Under the pieces are notes generated by a model. It did no database searches. It was not told where the DNA came from and was given only the letters and a program-made list of their open reading frames with translations. DNA of 13,125 nucleotides, taken from Spirochaetales bacterium (GTDB lineage Bacteria; Spirochaetota; Spirochaetia; DTKZ01). Shown here one piece after another: positions 11,572-13,125 of the stretch. The DNA lies in contig JAISAF010000494.1 in the NCBI GenBank assembly GCA_031266855.1, positions 1 through 13,125 on the forward strand, written 5' to 3'. Numbering within the stretch: the stretch's first letter is position 1; each line of letters begins with the position of its first letter. Both the position numbers and the translations under genes were made by a program.

Positions 11572-12582
11572 ATGGAAAAAGAACGGGCTCCCAGAAACAG
11601 GACTTTAACTATTTCAGAGAATGAACGGAATACTCTTAAAAAAAGGCTATTTTTTCCTAATAATAAAGAGGAAATAGCCACGGATCACATGACAAATAAA
11701 ACAATATGCGGAAATCTGTTTGAGATTATAGATTTATTGCCTGCGGGATTTGTTGATTTATTAATAATCGATCCGCCATATAATCTGGACAAGGATTTTA
11801 ACGGCTTAAAATTCTCAAAAACAAATGATGAGGTATATTTAGACTACCTGAAAAGCTGGTTCCCAAAAATTATAAAAACGTTAAAACCGGCTGGTTCCGT
11901 ATATATTTGCGGAGACTGGAAAAGTACATTTTGCCTATATCAAATTATGCGCGATTTTACCATAATTCGGAACAGAATAATATGGCAGAGAGAAAAAGGC
12001 AGAGGCGCAAAAGCAAACTGGAAAAATGCGACGGAGGATATTTGGTTTGGGACAAAAGGAGAAGAATATTATTTTAATGTAGAGGCTGTAAAACAAAAAC
12101 GCAAGGTAATTGCGCCGTATAGAGAAAATGGCAAACCAAAAGACTGGGAAGAAACAGTTGACGGTAATTTTCGACTGACATGTCCAAGTAATTTTTGGGA
12201 CGATATTTCTATACCGTATTGGTCTATGCCGGAAAATACGGATCATCCTACCCAAAAGCCAGAAAAGTTAATTGCTAAACTACTATTAGCAAGTTGCCCT
12301 GAAAATGGAATGGTATTAGACCCATTCTTAGGTTCCGGAACAACATCTGTTGTGGCAAAAAAATTAAATCGCAGGTATGCAGGTATTGAAATTAATGAAG
12401 AGTATTGCTATTGGGCAGAAAAGCGGCTGTTATTGGCAGAGGATGATAGTACCATTCAAGGATATTCAAGCGGGGTTTTCTGGGAGAGAAATACGCTGAA
12501 TTTACAAATGAAGGAAAACAAAAAGATTATGCAAAACGGAACAAGCGGGCAAAAAACAATATTGTTTGAAGAGGTGTTATGA
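11572..12582 (+). CDS. Site-specific DNA methyltransferase, beta class, probably N6-adenine
   Basis: The 336-residue protein has the amino-methyltransferase motifs in beta order. Catalytic motif IV is DPPY (67-70, within DLLIIDPPYNLDKDF). A middle target-recognition region includes IIWQREKGRGAKANWKNATE (137-156). HPTQKPEKL (225-233) then leads to the AdoMet-binding motif DPFLGSGTT (250-258) and RYAGIEINEEYCYWAEKRL. DPPY rather than SPPY favours N6-adenine over N4-cytosine. It modifies the host target site so that the adjacent endonuclease does not cut it. The recognition sequence cannot be read from this. The ATG at 11572 has GAGG five bases upstream. The gene is clearly AT-richer than the TRAP genes, consistent with horizontal acquisition. 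It overlaps the endonuclease gene by four bases. Confidence 0.93.
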   Translation: MEKERAPRNRTLTISENERNTLKKRLFFPNNKEEIATDHMTNKTICGNLFEIIDLLPAGFVDLLIIDPPYNLDKDFNGLKFSKTNDEVYLDYLKSWFPKIIKTLKPAGSVYICGDWKSTFCLYQIMRDFTIIRNRIIWQREKGRGAKANWKNATEDIWFGTKGEEYYFNVEAVKQKRKVIAPYRENGKPKDWEETVDGNFRLTCPSNFWDDISIPYWSMPENTDHPTQKPEKLIAKLLLASCPENGMVLDPFLGSGTTSVVAKKLNRRYAGIEINEEYCYWAEKRLLLAEDDSTIQGYSSGVFWERNTLNLQMKENKKIMQNGTSGQKTILFEEVL

Positions 12583-13125
12583 TGGTGACGGGAAGTGAAT
12601 TATTCATACCAGAGACCAGAAAAACAATCGAAAATACCGTTGTTACATTATTAAACGGCAATCAATTAATGAATTATAATACTGTAAATAGTCCCAGGGC
12701 TGTAGGAGATGCCGTTCAAGGATTTTTGGAAAAGAATATTTCTAAATGTCTTCCGCAGGAATTGGTTTCAAAAATAAATACGTCATTCGCAAGAAGGTCA
12801 ATGGCTGATTTAGCCTTTGAAGATGTAACTGAAAATTATTATGTTGTTGACATCAAAACACATAATCTTAATACTAATTTCAATATGCCAAATCTTACTT
12901 CAGTTGAACGGTTGGCCAGGTTTTATGGCGAGAATAAAAATTATTTTGTACTCCTGCTGGTTTCATACAAAATAGAAGGTGACAGACTCGTATTCGATAA
13001 TTGTACATTTGTACCAATAGAATATCTTGATTGGTCATGTTTAACACTGGGCGCATTGGGATGGGGGCAAATTCAAATAGCTAATTCAAACATCATGAAT
13101 ATTAATACAAAGAATACAAGAAAAA
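12579..13125 (+). CDS. Type II restriction endonuclease, PD-(D/E)XK fold, partial
   Basis: The frame stays open to the window edge (182 codons seen). It starts at ATG 12579, overlapping the methyltransferase stop (ATGA), or at the next ATG, 12582. GAGG at 12571-12574 suits either. The sequence has NSPRAVGDAVQGFLEKNI (37-54), seen in type II enzymes as an N-terminal helix. A likely catalytic core follows: Asp77 (MADLAFED) and the strand YYVVDIK with Asp91 and Lys93, fitting D-x13-D-x-K. NYFVLLLVSYKI would be the next core strand. It cuts unmethylated DNA. Placement directly after a cognate-type methyltransferase, on the same transcript and equally AT-rich, is the strongest support. The C-terminus is outside the window, and specificity is unknown. 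Confidence 0.78.
   Translation, partial: MMVTGSELFIPETRKTIENTVVTLLNGNQLMNYNTVNSPRAVGDAVQGFLEKNISKCLPQELVSKINTSFARRSMADLAFEDVTENYYVVDIKTHNLNTNFNMPNLTSVERLARFYGENKNYFVLLLVSYKIEGDRLVFDNCTFVPIEYLDWSCLTLGALGWGQIQIANSNIMNINTKNTRK

Overview
The window looks like chromosome from a spirochaete, most likely Treponema-like. This is inferred from three things: a loose spirochaetal lipobox on a TPR lipoprotein, the gene order infC-rpmI-rplT followed by ZapB-like and ZapA-like division genes, and a DUF4912/GH57 pair. I cannot fix the species. The core genes are moderately GC-rich. The two ends (LRR/TPR genes on the left, restriction-modification genes on the right) are visibly AT-richer.

Layout. From 1 to 1695 (minus) there is an LRR protein gene, cut by the window edge and with a suspicious start, preceded by a TPR lipoprotein gene. 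From 1768 to 3892 (minus) lies a translation and division cluster: infC (TTG start), rpmI, rplT, a ZapB-like coiled-coil gene, and zapA, which has no ATG/GTG/TTG at its true start. A good minus-strand promoter at 3931-3959 serves infC. Back to back with it are a promoter, tRNA-Asn(GUU) and a bidirectional terminator on the plus strand (3989-4149). From 4857 to 7231 (minus) is a two-gene unit: a DUF4912 protein and a GH57 alpha-glucan branching enzyme. From 7982 to 11247 (plus) is a TRAP transporter, dctP-dctQ-dctM. From 11572 to the right edge (plus) are a beta-class adenine methyltransferase and a PD-(D/E)XK restriction endonuclease (partial), overlapping by 4 bases.

The most unusual content is in the four long gene-free gaps (4151-4856, 7269-7981, 9008-9424, 11248-11514). 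They hold copies of one family of GC-rich, hairpin-dense repeats that I do not recognise as any described element. Five copies of the core CGGAAAGCCCGG-[hairpin]-TGCGCCC are visible. The flanks are conserved, but the 11-15 bp stem differs in sequence nearly every time while staying self-complementary. Other modules show the same behaviour, including compensatory base-pair changes. This suggests a structure recognised as folded RNA or single-stranded DNA rather than a sequence recognised as duplex. One copy splits the TRAP operon between dctP and dctQ, and two copies sit head to head between the DUF4912 gene and dctP.

How the genes work together: infC/rpmI/rplT and tRNA-Asn serve translation, and ZapA/ZapB-like proteins serve the divisome. 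The branching enzyme with DUF4912 suggests glycogen-type storage metabolism. The TRAP system imports an organic acid or related solute. The R-M pair looks horizontally acquired.
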